A stretch of 64,000 nucleotides of DNA, taken from positions 17,263 through 81,262 of the forward strand of contig JAPXSY010000007.1 in assembly GCA_033812795.1 (NCBI GenBank), in the 5' to 3' direction. The first letter of the stretch is position 1; each line of letters opens with the position of its first letter. Source of the stretch: JAPXSY01 sp033812795. GTDB taxonomy: Bacteria > Verrucomicrobiota > Kiritimatiellia > RFP12 > UBA1067. Below are positions 42,448-51,759 of this stretch, piece by piece. The notes under the pieces are model-generated. The model did no database searches, was not told the DNA's origin, and saw only the letters and a list, made by a program, of their open reading frames with translations. Both the position numbers and the translations under genes were made by a program.

Positions 42448-44154
42448 TCAGAGGTTCCACACCTGTTCGGCGGGCGTTTTCGCTGATGCGAAAGCGCAGG
42501 CGGTACGCTCTCCGGCACTCAGCACGGCCCGCCCTTCTTCCGAGGTCAGGCGCAGGGGGCCGCATCCCCGGTGGCGCAGCACGTTGGCCATCAGCAGGGC
42601 TTTTTCCAGACCGTCCCCGCGCCGGAAGTTCCACACCTCATCCGGTTGCGCAAGCCGCGCGGGCCCCTCATAGATGGAGTCTCCGGGCCATGCGGCGAGC
42701 AGTGAGGCCAGATCGCTCTCCGACATCTCGGCGGCACCCGCCAGACTCACCGGGTTCCGCTCCAGCGCGGCCTTGACAAACGGGGCATAGGGCGTACGGG
42801 TCAGGTCGCGCCAGGCGTAAAAGGCCAGATCGGCGGTGAGGTTGACCTGACGCAGATCCTCTATCCGGGCGATCACCTCTTCGCGCGTCAGGTCCACCGG
42901 GAGCAAGATCGGCGGGGGGGGTGTAAACGACACGCCCGCGGCATCCGGCAGCCGTGGTTCCGTGTGGCAGAAACGCTGCAACTGTTCGACCATCTCGGCC
43001 GCGCTCATGCAGGTGTCGCCAATGGCGGTGCGCAGCGCTTTCAAGTCTTCGGACCGGTCCAGATCAATGGCGCGCTCCTGCACGAACGCCTCGATGTCGT
43101 TCAGCACGATCTTGCCCGGACAGCACGAGGCTGCGAACGTCTCCATCGGGATCATGGCCAGAAGTTTGTCGCGCGTGGCGTCCGTGACCTTGTACGGGCA
43201 CTCCTGCTCAAATTGAAAAGCCTGCTCCAGCGACAGATAGCGATCCACTCCGTGAATTGGATGCCGCATCACGAAGCACTGCCGGCACTGCGGGTTCTGC
43301 CGCAGGAAGTTGCCCAGAATCTCCGGCGTCAGCGGCGTCTTCAGGTACGCGCGCAATCCGGTGGCGAACCGCCCGTACGCCTCGGCGTCGATCGTGGCGC
43401 GCGGGTAGAGCATGTGGATCCATCCCGTGGGGTGCGAAACAATCGTCACCCGCTCGTTCTCCAGCGCGCGGCGCGCCTGTTTCGAAATCTGGGTGCCGTT
43501 GAACCACATCGCCTTCGTCACCAGCCGCCGGTTGTTGATGAGCACGCCGTCGTCCACCTCCACGAAATTCTGGGAGTGCAGAGGCGTGGCCATCAGGAAC
43601 ACCTTCTCCAATGGAATACCCGCCACCACGTACAGCGCCGCGGCGTAGAGCGCAGCCAGCGAGACACACTCGCCCGCCCCGGCGGCGTACCCCTCACGGA
43701 ACTGAAACGCGTTCATGGCCTCGATCGTCTCAGTCTTCCAGTAGGGGATGATCTCCGAGGCGTATTTGTCCAAACCGAAATGGGTACGGATATCGATATC
43801 GAAATAGTAGGTGTCGCCCTGATAACCGAACAGCGCGTTGGACTGCGCGATCACCTCGGGTGCGAGGAAGTTTGCGAACCGCTCAAGCTCGTGGTGCTGA
43901 TGGGTCAACCCCCATGTCTCCAAATCGAGATTGAACACGTAGTGATCCATGATGTACTGCTTCAGGCGCAGCAGCCTGCGGTAGGGTTTCATCTTGCGGA
44001 TCCCCTTGAACCACGGATCCTCGCGCCACCGCCAGAGACATGGCGACATGATGTTCGCCAGCACCAGGCTGTACATCAACTCCGGGAAAACGAAAACCTC
44101 CATGTCGGACAGCGTGACGGCCGACGAACACCGCTCCAACTCCTCCCGGGTCAT
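42448..44154 (-). CDS. transglutaminase-like (Cys-His) protein
   Basis: A 568-residue protein without signal peptide. The stretch AAGAGECVSLAALYAAALYV near residue 165, then LMATPLHSQNFVEVDDGVLI near 198, fits the transglutaminase-like fold: catalytic Cys in GECVS, His in LHSQNF, acid in VDDG. The rest is not recognised. Its ATG (44154) overlaps the lnt stop as ATGA, so it is translationally coupled to lipoprotein N-acylation. A role in peptide or lipoprotein processing is possible but not shown; the fold also occurs in non-catalytic proteins. Confidence 0.65.
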   Translation of the reverse strand: MTREELERCSSAVTLSDMEVFVFPELMYSLVLANIMSPCLWRWREDPWFKGIRKMKPYRRLLRLKQYIMDHYVFNLDLETWGLTHQHHELERFANFLAPEVIAQSNALFGYQGDTYYFDIDIRTHFGLDKYASEIIPYWKTETIEAMNAFQFREGYAAGAGECVSLAALYAAALYVVAGIPLEKVFLMATPLHSQNFVEVDDGVLINNRRLVTKAMWFNGTQISKQARRALENERVTIVSHPTGWIHMLYPRATIDAEAYGRFATGLRAYLKTPLTPEILGNFLRQNPQCRQCFVMRHPIHGVDRYLSLEQAFQFEQECPYKVTDATRDKLLAMIPMETFAASCCPGKIVLNDIEAFVQERAIDLDRSEDLKALRTAIGDTCMSAAEMVEQLQRFCHTEPRLPDAAGVSFTPPPPILLPVDLTREEVIARIEDLRQVNLTADLAFYAWRDLTRTPYAPFVKAALERNPVSLAGAAEMSESDLASLLAAWPGDSIYEGPARLAQPDEVWNFRRGDGLEKALLMANVLRHRGCGPLRLTSEEGRAVLSAGERTACAFASAKTPAEQVWNL

Positions 44155-45851
44155 TCCGCATCCTCCTCTCTCCGGCGCGCGCGCCGGTCCCGCACGGCAC
44201 CGACCACGAGCAGGGTCGCGAGCAAGACCGCGCCGGGTATCCCCAACACCCAATCTCCCCATGCCGTGTACGGCGCGCGTAACGGAACTTCCGGCACCGT
44301 CACGGGCATAACCAGAAATCCGTCGAAATCCGTGATCGCTTCGCCGGACTCCAATCGTTTGACGCGTCCCACCGCATCCACCACGCACGACACACCGGAG
44401 TTCGCGGCCCGCACCAACGGCACCCCGTTCTCCACGGCACGGAACACCGCCTGCTGCTGATGCTGCAACGGCTCGACCGAGCCGCTGAACCACGCGTCGT
44501 TGGTCATCAGCACCAACAGCCGCGCGCCGGCCCGCACCGCCCCGCGACTCAATGCGGGGATCGTGTCCTCAAAACAGATCAGCGGTCCCAGACTCAGGAT
44601 CCGGCCCGCGCCCCGTGCCACATGCAGCGGCCCCGGCCCGCGGCCCGGTGTGCAACTCACGCCGGTTGGCGCGAAACGCTGTAGCCACGGGACGAGCTTG
44701 TCGCCGGGGATATACTCGCCGAACGGCACCAGATGCCGCTTGCGGTAACACCCCAATGTCTCGCCGGTCGCGGAAACAAGCCAGGCGGCGTTATAGTAGC
44801 GACACCCGTCAGGCGTCACGCGAGAAACCCCGGCACGCTCGACCTCCAACGCGCCGGTCAGAAGCGGGGCATTGGCTGCTGTCGCACCCTCGCGGATCAC
44901 ACGCATCGTATCGGTGTCGTAGGGTACGGAACCCATGACTGCGGTCTCGGGCCAGACCACCAGATCCGGCTTGGCCGCGCCCACGAGACGGGACTGGCTG
45001 ACCAGCTGTTCCCACTGCATCCGAACCGTCTCGTCGCTGACCTCAAAAATGCAGGGCGCGTTCGGCTGGATCAGCGCGATCCGGTACACGCCGCTTCGCC
45101 GTGCTTCCCGGTCCCACACGCGGATTCGTCCCATACCCCAAAACCATACGGCGAGCACCACGACCAGCGGCAGAAAACTTTCGATCGAACGCGCAAACCT
45201 CCCCGCCCAACCGTACGCCGGAACGGTCGTCCGCGGAACCGGACGGCACCGCGCGACGAACGGTTCCGCCATCCGCTCCAACAGGCTCGCCACCGCACCG
45301 TTGCCCATCACAAGCAGTGCGGACACACCATAAACACCCGTGATCGACGCCACCTGGATCAACGCCGTGTTGTCCACCTGGCTGACCCCCAGAAAGTTCC
45401 AGGCGAATCCGGAGAACAACCACCCCCTCACAACCTCGGCCCCGACCCACAACAAGGGGTCGAACACCGCCACCGTTGCCACGCGCCGCCATCCCGGAGT
45501 CTGCCCCGCCCATCCCCAGACGCGGGCCGAGGCCGCCCCGGTCATGGCCAGAAACAGTGCGCACCACGCCGCCAGCGCTCCCTGTCCCAGCAGCACCAGA
45601 AACCATGGGCCGTTGTTGCGGATGATCGCCGGAAACCAGCTTAGTGTCAGAAGCCAGAAGAGCATCCCGCATAGCCAAGACCAGCCGAACGCCTCACGGG
45701 GACGGCTCCGCCGGATCACCAGAAACAGCGGGGCCAGCGCCATCCACATGCCGTGAACCTGCGCCTGCGGCGGAAACGCCGCCCACATCAGCAGTCCGCT
45801 TGCAACCGCCGCCGCCCCTTTGACCCACCCCTTCCTCAGTCGCGTTATCAC
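44151..45851 (-). CDS. lnt: apolipoprotein N-acyltransferase
   Basis: Inner-membrane enzyme adding the third acyl chain to lipoproteins. A 566-residue protein with about six N-terminal membrane helices, a periplasmic nitrilase domain and one C-terminal helix (WVLGIPGAVLLATLLVVGA). The catalytic triad is visible: Glu in VVWPETAVMG, Lys in CYRKRHLVPFGEYIP, Cys in PLICFEDTIP. GTG start at 45851 with AGGGA upstream. Presence of lnt agrees with the many lipobox proteins in the window and with a Gram-negative envelope. Confidence 0.93.
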   Translation of the reverse strand: MITRLRKGWVKGAAAVASGLLMWAAFPPQAQVHGMWMALAPLFLVIRRSRPREAFGWSWLCGMLFWLLTLSWFPAIIRNNGPWFLVLLGQGALAAWCALFLAMTGAASARVWGWAGQTPGWRRVATVAVFDPLLWVGAEVVRGWLFSGFAWNFLGVSQVDNTALIQVASITGVYGVSALLVMGNGAVASLLERMAEPFVARCRPVPRTTVPAYGWAGRFARSIESFLPLVVVLAVWFWGMGRIRVWDREARRSGVYRIALIQPNAPCIFEVSDETVRMQWEQLVSQSRLVGAAKPDLVVWPETAVMGSVPYDTDTMRVIREGATAANAPLLTGALEVERAGVSRVTPDGCRYYNAAWLVSATGETLGCYRKRHLVPFGEYIPGDKLVPWLQRFAPTGVSCTPGRGPGPLHVARGAGRILSLGPLICFEDTIPALSRGAVRAGARLLVLMTNDAWFSGSVEPLQHQQQAVFRAVENGVPLVRAANSGVSCVVDAVGRVKRLESGEAITDFDGFLVMPVTVPEVPLRAPYTAWGDWVLGIPGAVLLATLLVVGAVRDRRARRREEDAE

Positions 45852-45860
45852 CCTTAATCC

Positions 45861-46385
45861 CTACACCTTCTTATACGCGCACCAGACAAACGTCACCGTC
45901 CCCACTCCCCACAGCAGCGCGATGCAATACCACGGCGAAAGGTGCGTCACCTGCGACAGGGTCAGCGGTCCGAAATCACGCCACGCCTGCACGCTTGTTT
46001 TCAGCCAAGGCTCGGCCTCGGCATAGAGCGCCGCACCCGCGAACATGCCCGCGATCACGAACAGCGCGTGCCACCGACCCTCTGCGACCGCCCCAACCGC
46101 CGTACCCGGACAGAATCCCGCGACCGCCCATCCCGCGCCGAACAGCAGCCCTCCGACAATCACACCCGTATTCAGCGTCCGGGGGCTCATCGTGATCTGC
46201 CCCGCCTCCGCCAACAGTTGCAGCCCCACGCTGCCGACCAGAATCGCCGACAGCATGAATTTGATGATCGTCATATCGCGGAACATCAGGGCGCCGACCT
46301 GTCGGTCGAAGCGCAGCACCCCGGCCTTCTGCATCAGGAACCCGAACAAACACCCGGTCACCAGACCCAAAAGCGGCTCACTCAT
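45861..46385 (-). CDS. YeeE/YedE-family membrane protein (sulfur transport half), second subunit
   Basis: A 174-residue protein with four membrane segments and the motif AGFCPGTAVGA near residue 90, the sulfur-binding Cys motif of the thiosulfate/sulfur-compound transporter family. Half-length like DUF6691-type subunits, so it probably pairs with the product of 46378-46926, whose gene overlaps by 8 bases. It ends 9 bases before lnt begins. Confidence 0.8.
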   Translation of the reverse strand: MSEPLLGLVTGCLFGFLMQKAGVLRFDRQVGALMFRDMTIIKFMLSAILVGSVGLQLLAEAGQITMSPRTLNTGVIVGGLLFGAGWAVAGFCPGTAVGAVAEGRWHALFVIAGMFAGAALYAEAEPWLKTSVQAWRDFGPLTLSQVTHLSPWYCIALLWGVGTVTFVWCAYKKV

Positions 46386-46926
46386 ACGCGTCCCTCCGCT
46401 TGCCGATCAACCGGATGAGGAACACCCCGCCCGTGAAAAAACAGATCATCCCGACCAGGCCACTCACCGAAAGTTGCATCGCCCCGCTGAGCCCGAGCCC
46501 GCTCGGACACCCCCCTGCCAACCGTGCGCCGAACAAGGCCGCCGCTCCGCCTAGAAACCCGCCTGCCGCGCGTTTCGCCACATTCGGCCCGAAACGCTTG
46601 CGCCAACGCTCCGGAACCCATTCGGATTCGAAGGTGCGGCCGCTCAACGCCGCGATCAGGGCACCTATGGCGATCCCGCACACCAAACCGGCCTGCCAGT
46701 CCCAGACCCCGGGGTGCGCTTTCAGATACGCATTCCGGGACGCGTGCCCCGGGAGGATCCGCCGCTCGATTTCCGCTGTGGCCCGCACAATCGTGGTGGA
46801 GGCTCCGAGATATACGGTGCGTCCCGTGACCCGCGTTGTGGCGTAAGCCGACGCGATTGCGAGCAGGCCGGTCAACGCGCCCGTCAGATAGGGATTCCAG
46901 CGTCGCTCCCTTTTTTTGCTGATCAT
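46378..46926 (-). CDS. YeeE/YedE-family membrane protein, first subunit
   Basis: A 182-residue protein with three or four membrane segments and ARLAGGCPSGLGLSGAMQL near residue 137, the matching Cys motif. AAAAGGAGACGG precedes ATG 46926; a longer frame upstream lacks such a site. Together with the downstream subunit it would make one full transporter for thiosulfate or another reduced sulfur compound. No sulfurtransferase gene adjoins. Confidence 0.8.
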   Translation of the reverse strand: MISKKRERRWNPYLTGALTGLLAIASAYATTRVTGRTVYLGASTTIVRATAEIERRILPGHASRNAYLKAHPGVWDWQAGLVCGIAIGALIAALSGRTFESEWVPERWRKRFGPNVAKRAAGGFLGGAAALFGARLAGGCPSGLGLSGAMQLSVSGLVGMICFFTGGVFLIRLIGKRRDAYE

Positions 46927-47063
46927 TCCGTCTCCTTTTCCGCGTCCGGACTGGACGGGGATTAACGATAACACGCCCCGAAAGACGGGTCAATCGCGCA
47001 CGAATCCGCTCTTGCATAATCCGGCATACCCGCTTATCCTGTGCCGCGCTTTAAAGGAATCGC

Positions 47064-47423
47064 ATGTACTGCACATTGCTGAAAGCCAAACTGCACCACC
47101 TCCGGGTGACGCAGGCGAATAAGGAGTACGAGGGCAGCCTGACGATCGACGAGGATCTGATGGACGCCGTCGGTATTCTGAATTTCGAGAAGCTGCTGAT
47201 CGCCAATCTCGATAACGGCGAGCGGTTCGAAACGTATGCCATCCGCGGTCCGCGCGGCAGCGGCGTGGCGTGCCTCAATGGTGCGGCCTCGTATAAAGGC
47301 CAGATCGGCGACCGCCTGATCGTGATGGTGTGGTGCCTGCTGGACGACACCGAGCGCGCGGCGCACCACCCGAAAATCGTTCGCCTTGATGACCGCAACC
47401 GCATCGTGGCCACCGCCCTCTGA
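47064..47423 (+). CDS. panD: aspartate 1-decarboxylase
   Basis: Makes beta-alanine for pantothenate and CoA. A 119-residue pyruvoyl enzyme; the self-cleavage site is Gly24-Ser25 in YEGSLTID, the same numbering as E. coli. TLLKAKLHHLRVT and NGAAS (near residue 72) are family motifs. AAAGGA precedes ATG 47064. Stands alone, with no other pan genes nearby. Confidence 0.95.
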   Translation: MYCTLLKAKLHHLRVTQANKEYEGSLTIDEDLMDAVGILNFEKLLIANLDNGERFETYAIRGPRGSGVACLNGAASYKGQIGDRLIVMVWCLLDDTERAAHHPKIVRLDDRNRIVATAL

Positions 47424-47452
47424 ACGCGCACCCTGCCGAACGCGACGCGATT

Positions 47453-47497
47453 GTGCGGGCAGGGATTCCCGCGCATCCGGCTTGTCCGCCCTTTTTT
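47453..47497 (+). terminator. possible terminator of panD
   Basis: GCGGGCA pairs with TGTCCGC (one G-U) across a GC-rich loop and is followed by CCTTTTTT near 47490. It lies 30-70 bases after the panD stop and before the tRNA gene. Confidence 0.4.
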
Positions 47498-47615
47498 CAC
47501 CTGAGCCGTGCCCATCCTTACCGCCAACCGATTCCAAATCTTTTCTTCTGCGCGATTGACATCCGCAGTCGGGGATGATTAAATGACCCGACTTTTCCGC
47601 ATGGGAAAGGCCCGT

Positions 47616-47691
47616 GGGGGTATAGCTCAGTTGGTAGAGCGCTTGAATGGCATTCAAGAGGTCGGGGGTTCGACTCCCCCTACCTCCACCA
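47616..47691 (+). tRNA. tRNA-Ala (GGC anticodon)
   Basis: A 76-base cloverleaf with encoded CCA. The acceptor stem GGGGGTA pairs with TACCTCC and contains the G3-U70 wobble that identifies alanine tRNAs. D-arm GCTCAGTTGGTAGAGC, anticodon arm CTTGA, loop ATGGCAT (anticodon GGC), TCAAG; T-arm GGGGGTTCGACTCCCCC. It is read from the sequence by hand. Confidence 0.97.
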
Positions 47692-47769
47692 TATATAAAA
47701 AAATAAACCCGGGTGCTTATGCCGGGCAGTCCTTTCCAGAACGTCACGTCACATTCGCGTTTTATTGGC

Positions 47770-47900
47770 CCGCGACGAGCGGCTTGCGGTGTCGGGAACG
47801 CGGGTGTCCTCGCCCGTAACGGCGGATCAGCCGGATCGGAGGCGTCCCCGTTGCAGGTCGAGTGTCGCGGGTCGCAAGTCAACGTACACGGGAACGGGGA
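47770..47900 (-). repeat. GC-rich dispersed repeat, inverted copy of 32817-32945
   Basis: GGTGTCGGGAACGCGGGTGT and GAGTGTCGCGGGTCGCAAGT then CAACGTACACGG are the reverse complement of blocks at 32817-32945. The rest of 47692-48076 has no gene; ACGTACACGGGAACGGGGAC is echoed near 56087. Confidence 0.55.
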
Positions 47901-48076
47901 CGTGAACGGGCACACCGATCCTGATACCGGAATCCCCGGCTTGAGCCCGGCGGACGTGTTGTGTAAGATCGGTGGTTGTCATGACTCGTGTTCTGTTCCC
48001 CCTTCATTCGGGTACGGCGCATCACGGTTGCGCGGCTGGCGGCGGAAAGGAATGCGGTCATCGGGGAGGAGATCGC

Positions 48077-50221
48077 ATGGGTCAAACTTGGGGGCGCGTT
48101 ATTCCGCTATCGATCAGTCTGTTGCTGGGCGGCTGTTCCGGCATGGGCGTGGCACAGAAGGGGACCGTGCTGCACGTCGCGCCGGACGGAAACGATGTCT
48201 GGAGCGGACGGCTGGAACGGGCCGCAAAGGGTGACGGCCCCTTGGCGACGCTGGATGGCGCGCGTCGGGCGGTGCGTGCCTTGCGGACATCCGGCACCTT
48301 GCCGCCGGGACCGGTGACGGTTCTTTTCGCGCCGGGCGTTTATCGGCAAACCGCGCCGCTTTTTTTCACAGAACAGGACGCGGGTACCGCGGCATCGCCG
48401 GTCCGGTATGTGGCGCGGCCCGGCACGGAAGTGATTTTTTCTGGCGGCATCGTGATCTCGCCGGACTGGGAAGTCCGGGACGATGCGGCGGCGGCCCGGT
48501 TGGATGCGGCGGCGCGGCCCCATGTCCGGATCTATGACATTGGAAACGGTCGCCTGCCGGAGATCGCCGAGCCGGGCCAGAAGGGTTGGTTCGCCCCGCT
48601 CTGGATATCGGAAAACGGAATCCCGCTGACTGCCGCCCGCTGGCCCAATACGGGATTCGTGAAAATCGCGGACGCCACGCGTTCGAAAAAGGGATCGGCC
48701 CCTTCGCCGGAAGCGAACGGGTTCACCTATGCGGGTGACCGCCCGGACCGGTGGGTTGGGGAGGCTGATCCGCGCGTCTCCGGTTTTCTCGGCAACGACT
48801 GGGCTGCGGCGAATGTGCGCGTCGCCTCGATCGATCCCGCTCTCAAGCGGATCACGCAGGGCAAGCCTTCCAGTGCGTACGGTTTCCGGAAAGGAGGCCG
48901 CTGGTTCGGGTACAATCTTTTGTGCGAGTTGGACGCGCCGGGGGAGGTTTATGCCGATCTGAAGGCTGAACGCCTTTTTGTGTGGCCGAAGACGGACACG
49001 AAAAATGCGGAACGTGAGGTTGCCAGATGCCGGGCGCTTCTGATTCTGCGGGAAACCGCCCATCTCACGTTCGAAGGGATCACCTTCACCTCTGCGTTGG
49101 AGTCCGGTGTTGAAGTCAGGCGGAGTGAGGATCTGGGTTTCACGCGCTGTCAATTCCGCTCCATCGCGGGGACGGGGCTGCTCATGGAGTCCGTGCGCCG
49201 TGTGCGGGTGGCCGGATGCGAGTTCACCCATTTGGGGGCGGGCGGTCTCTCCGCCTCCTCGGGCGACGCCCAGCAATTGACGCCCGGCGGGCTGGTCGTC
49301 GATAACAATCACTTTGCGTTTTTCGGACTCACCTCTCTCAGCTATGCGCCCGCCCTCCAGCTCAGCGGCTGCGGCGCACGGGTGACGCACAACCTGTTTC
49401 ATGAAGGCCCCCATGCGGCGATCCTGTTCGGGGGACGCGAACACCGCATCGCATACAACGAAATCCACAGCGTCTGTCTGGTGGCAGGGGAAATGGGTGC
49501 GATCTATACCGGACGAGACTGGACCCTGGTCGGCAACGTGATCGAGAACAACCATATCCACGATATCTACCGTGCTTGTCCGCAACCGACCCGGGGTATC
49601 ATGTTGGATGACGGTGTGGGCGGTTTGACCGTACGGAACAATCTTTTCGTGCGTTGCGCCGAGGGACTTTGCCTGGCCGCGATCGGTAACGTGGTTTCCA
49701 ACAACATGTTCGTCGCGTGTTTTCCGGCGATCGGCACCTGGCGGAACTGGACCGCTCCGGAGGAGTTTGACCTCTCCATCCGGAACAATGGCACGCGGCT
49801 CGCGCGGTTGGCGAAAGTGCCGGTGGACGCGTCGCCATGGAAGGAGCGCTATCCGGAATTGGCCATGCTTCGCGACGCCATCCGGGATCGGAAACCGCGT
49901 CCCGCCGCGACCTACAGCCGGATTGTCGCCAACGTGGCTTGGAAGGGCGCGGGCGAGTGGATCCACAACCACTACAAGACGTTTGACGGATGGGTCATCG
50001 AAAACAACTTGGTAACGGAAGATCCGCTGTTTGTCTCTCCCGAGCGGGACGATTACCGTCTCCGGACCCAATCGCCCGCACACAAAAAAGGGATCCGTCC
50101 TCTGCCCACCGAAAGAATGGGACTGTATGCCAGCTCCGAACGGGCGGTGTGGCCGGTTTCGCATCCGGTCAACACCGGATGCGGCAACCTGACGTATGTT
50201 CCGTCATCCGACAAAAACTGA
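48077..50221 (+). CDS. right-handed beta-helix lipoprotein
   Basis: A 714-residue exported protein. GGGGAGGAG precedes ATG 48077. ISLLLGGCSG is a lipobox (Cys near residue 20). The mature start TVLHVAPDGNDVWSGRLERA, TLDGARRAVRALR and VLFAPGVYRQTAPLFFTEQD match the beta-helix protein at 12278, to which it is paralogous. Beta-helix turns run through residues 340-560 (FTRCQFRSIAGTGLLM, VTHNLFHEGPHAAILFGG, IENNHIHDIYRA). Likely a glycan lyase or hydrolase of unknown specificity, surface- or periplasm-anchored. Confidence 0.83.
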   Translation: MGQTWGRVIPLSISLLLGGCSGMGVAQKGTVLHVAPDGNDVWSGRLERAAKGDGPLATLDGARRAVRALRTSGTLPPGPVTVLFAPGVYRQTAPLFFTEQDAGTAASPVRYVARPGTEVIFSGGIVISPDWEVRDDAAAARLDAAARPHVRIYDIGNGRLPEIAEPGQKGWFAPLWISENGIPLTAARWPNTGFVKIADATRSKKGSAPSPEANGFTYAGDRPDRWVGEADPRVSGFLGNDWAAANVRVASIDPALKRITQGKPSSAYGFRKGGRWFGYNLLCELDAPGEVYADLKAERLFVWPKTDTKNAEREVARCRALLILRETAHLTFEGITFTSALESGVEVRRSEDLGFTRCQFRSIAGTGLLMESVRRVRVAGCEFTHLGAGGLSASSGDAQQLTPGGLVVDNNHFAFFGLTSLSYAPALQLSGCGARVTHNLFHEGPHAAILFGGREHRIAYNEIHSVCLVAGEMGAIYTGRDWTLVGNVIENNHIHDIYRACPQPTRGIMLDDGVGGLTVRNNLFVRCAEGLCLAAIGNVVSNNMFVACFPAIGTWRNWTAPEEFDLSIRNNGTRLARLAKVPVDASPWKERYPELAMLRDAIRDRKPRPAATYSRIVANVAWKGAGEWIHNHYKTFDGWVIENNLVTEDPLFVSPERDDYRLRTQSPAHKKGIRPLPTERMGLYASSERAVWPVSHPVNTGCGNLTYVPSSDKN

Positions 50222-50233
50222 AATGCCGCCGTC

Positions 50234-51655
50234 TCACTTTTCCACGGTCAGCGCCACATAGGCCAGCTCGGCGTCCGGCAGACCCGCGCACCCTTTCACC
50301 TCGATATGTGCGTGGGTCGCCTTGTCCGGCGCCACGGCTTCGAGCCGCGAGTCCGGATGGGCTAACGCATGCTCTGCAAGCCGTTTCCCCTCGCGCTCAT
50401 GCGTGGTGAAGCGCAGCACCGCTTCGGTGCCGGGACGTTTCCATTCGAGATGGACGCGGCAGTTCTGACCCGGCTTGACGGGCACCGCCTCGGTGCGCCA
50501 GATCCGGTCCCGTCCGCGCTGGTACCACATGTCCCGGTGGTCGGGCGAGGTCCACCGCAAGGCGAACGCCGGATTGCGCAACAGGTTCCCGCTGACCCGC
50601 GCGGGCGGCATCACGATGTCGTACACGGTCTCCGCGCCCGAGACCGTGACCGGCCCTTCGAACAACTCGCTGCCCGGACGCACTGCCAGCAGGCGGTAGG
50701 TGCCGGGAGGGAGATTGCGGAACCGGTATACGCCCTTAGCGTCCGCCAGGGTCGAATACGAGGTGCCGGCGAGCATCACTTTGGCCGGCACGCCGCCCAA
50801 CGGGCCCGGCACGGTCTCGCTGGTGACGCGGCCCTGCAGCACACCGCCGCCGGAATCGGTGCCGAGCAGGGCTCCAAGCGTGGCGCACAGATCAGCGGCG
50901 TTCCGGGCCGAAGCGTTGGCGCACATGAGGATCAGCGGTTCGGCGGCCGCGCGATCCCCAGCCGCGACCAACGGTTTGATGCGGTTGGCGATTTCGATGG
51001 TTTCGTTGTTCAACCGTTCCTGATTCGCCCAGTAGGCCTCGAAAGCGGAAGCGTCATCGTTCCCCAGCACGCGGGGGACATATCCTGCAATGCTGATCTG
51101 TTTGCCGTTCAGCCAGTTTTCCATCGGCCCGTGCAGCGGGCCGTGTTCGAGGATCGCGTGGGGTGGCGCACCGGTATCCTCTGTGAAATGCAGCAGCGCT
51201 CCTACCCAGCGCGCGGCGTTCTGCGCGTTCTCCGTGCGCAGTGCCTGTAACGCCCGGCGGAAGTAGTGGCTGAACAACACCTTGCTGTGCTGGCCGTACT
51301 TACCGTTCTCGCAAAGAAAGGAGTGCGAGTGCGATGTGTGAGGATGCGTCGGACGCTCAGGCGTGAACAAATAATCGTCAAAATAATAGGTTCCGCTGAG
51401 CTGCATCCAAACATCTGGAATCCAGCATGTGTTGCGGAGTTGCGCCGTTTCCGTTCCCAGTGCCCGCGCCAGCGGCGCATCAGGCCCGATGGCTGCCACC
51501 GCATTCATGGTGATGTCCGGATGGGGGCCCCACGCGGACAGTGTCCCCGCAAACAGCAATCCGGCCAGCGTGAGCCCTCCCCGTAACCCTGCGCAACCGC
51601 CTGCTGAAACGTGCCGCCCGACCGGGCGTAACGACAAATCGAAATGTTTTTTCAT
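50234..51655 (-). CDS. secreted zinc-phospholipase-like protein with carboxypeptidase-regulatory domain
   Basis: A 473-residue exported protein. The signal peptide ends near SAWGPH (residue 41). In bacterial phospholipase C and P1 nuclease the mature N-terminal Trp and the following His bind zinc, and WGPHPDITMNAV fits this. More candidate ligands are in HTSHSHSF near residue 87 and LLHFTEDTGAPPHA near residue 155. Residues 265-345 form a carboxypeptidase-regulatory-like beta domain (GVLQGRVTSE, GVYRFRNLPPGTYRLLAV). The last 120 residues are another beta domain. Substrate unknown. No ribosome site precedes ATG 51655. A DUF6765-like relative lies at 16825. Confidence 0.75.
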   Translation of the reverse strand: MKKHFDLSLRPVGRHVSAGGCAGLRGGLTLAGLLFAGTLSAWGPHPDITMNAVAAIGPDAPLARALGTETAQLRNTCWIPDVWMQLSGTYYFDDYLFTPERPTHPHTSHSHSFLCENGKYGQHSKVLFSHYFRRALQALRTENAQNAARWVGALLHFTEDTGAPPHAILEHGPLHGPMENWLNGKQISIAGYVPRVLGNDDASAFEAYWANQERLNNETIEIANRIKPLVAAGDRAAAEPLILMCANASARNAADLCATLGALLGTDSGGGVLQGRVTSETVPGPLGGVPAKVMLAGTSYSTLADAKGVYRFRNLPPGTYRLLAVRPGSELFEGPVTVSGAETVYDIVMPPARVSGNLLRNPAFALRWTSPDHRDMWYQRGRDRIWRTEAVPVKPGQNCRVHLEWKRPGTEAVLRFTTHEREGKRLAEHALAHPDSRLEAVAPDKATHAHIEVKGCAGLPDAELAYVALTVEK

Positions 51656-51710
51656 GTTGACAGCATGCGGATTTCGCTCGGGGCTGTCAAGCCGCGTAAT
51701 CGCTGGTTAC

Positions 51711-51740
51711 GAATCCGGCCACAAATCGCATTGCACTTTT
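51711..51740 (+). repeat. dispersed CCGGCCACAAA motif, third copy
   Basis: GAATCCGGCCACAAATCGCA followed by TTGCACTTTT; compare 12041-12070 and 16801-16830. It precedes repeat cluster G, as the copy at 16801 adjoins cluster E. Confidence 0.5.
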
Positions 51741-51759
51741 TGCCCCTGCTTTTCGTGAA

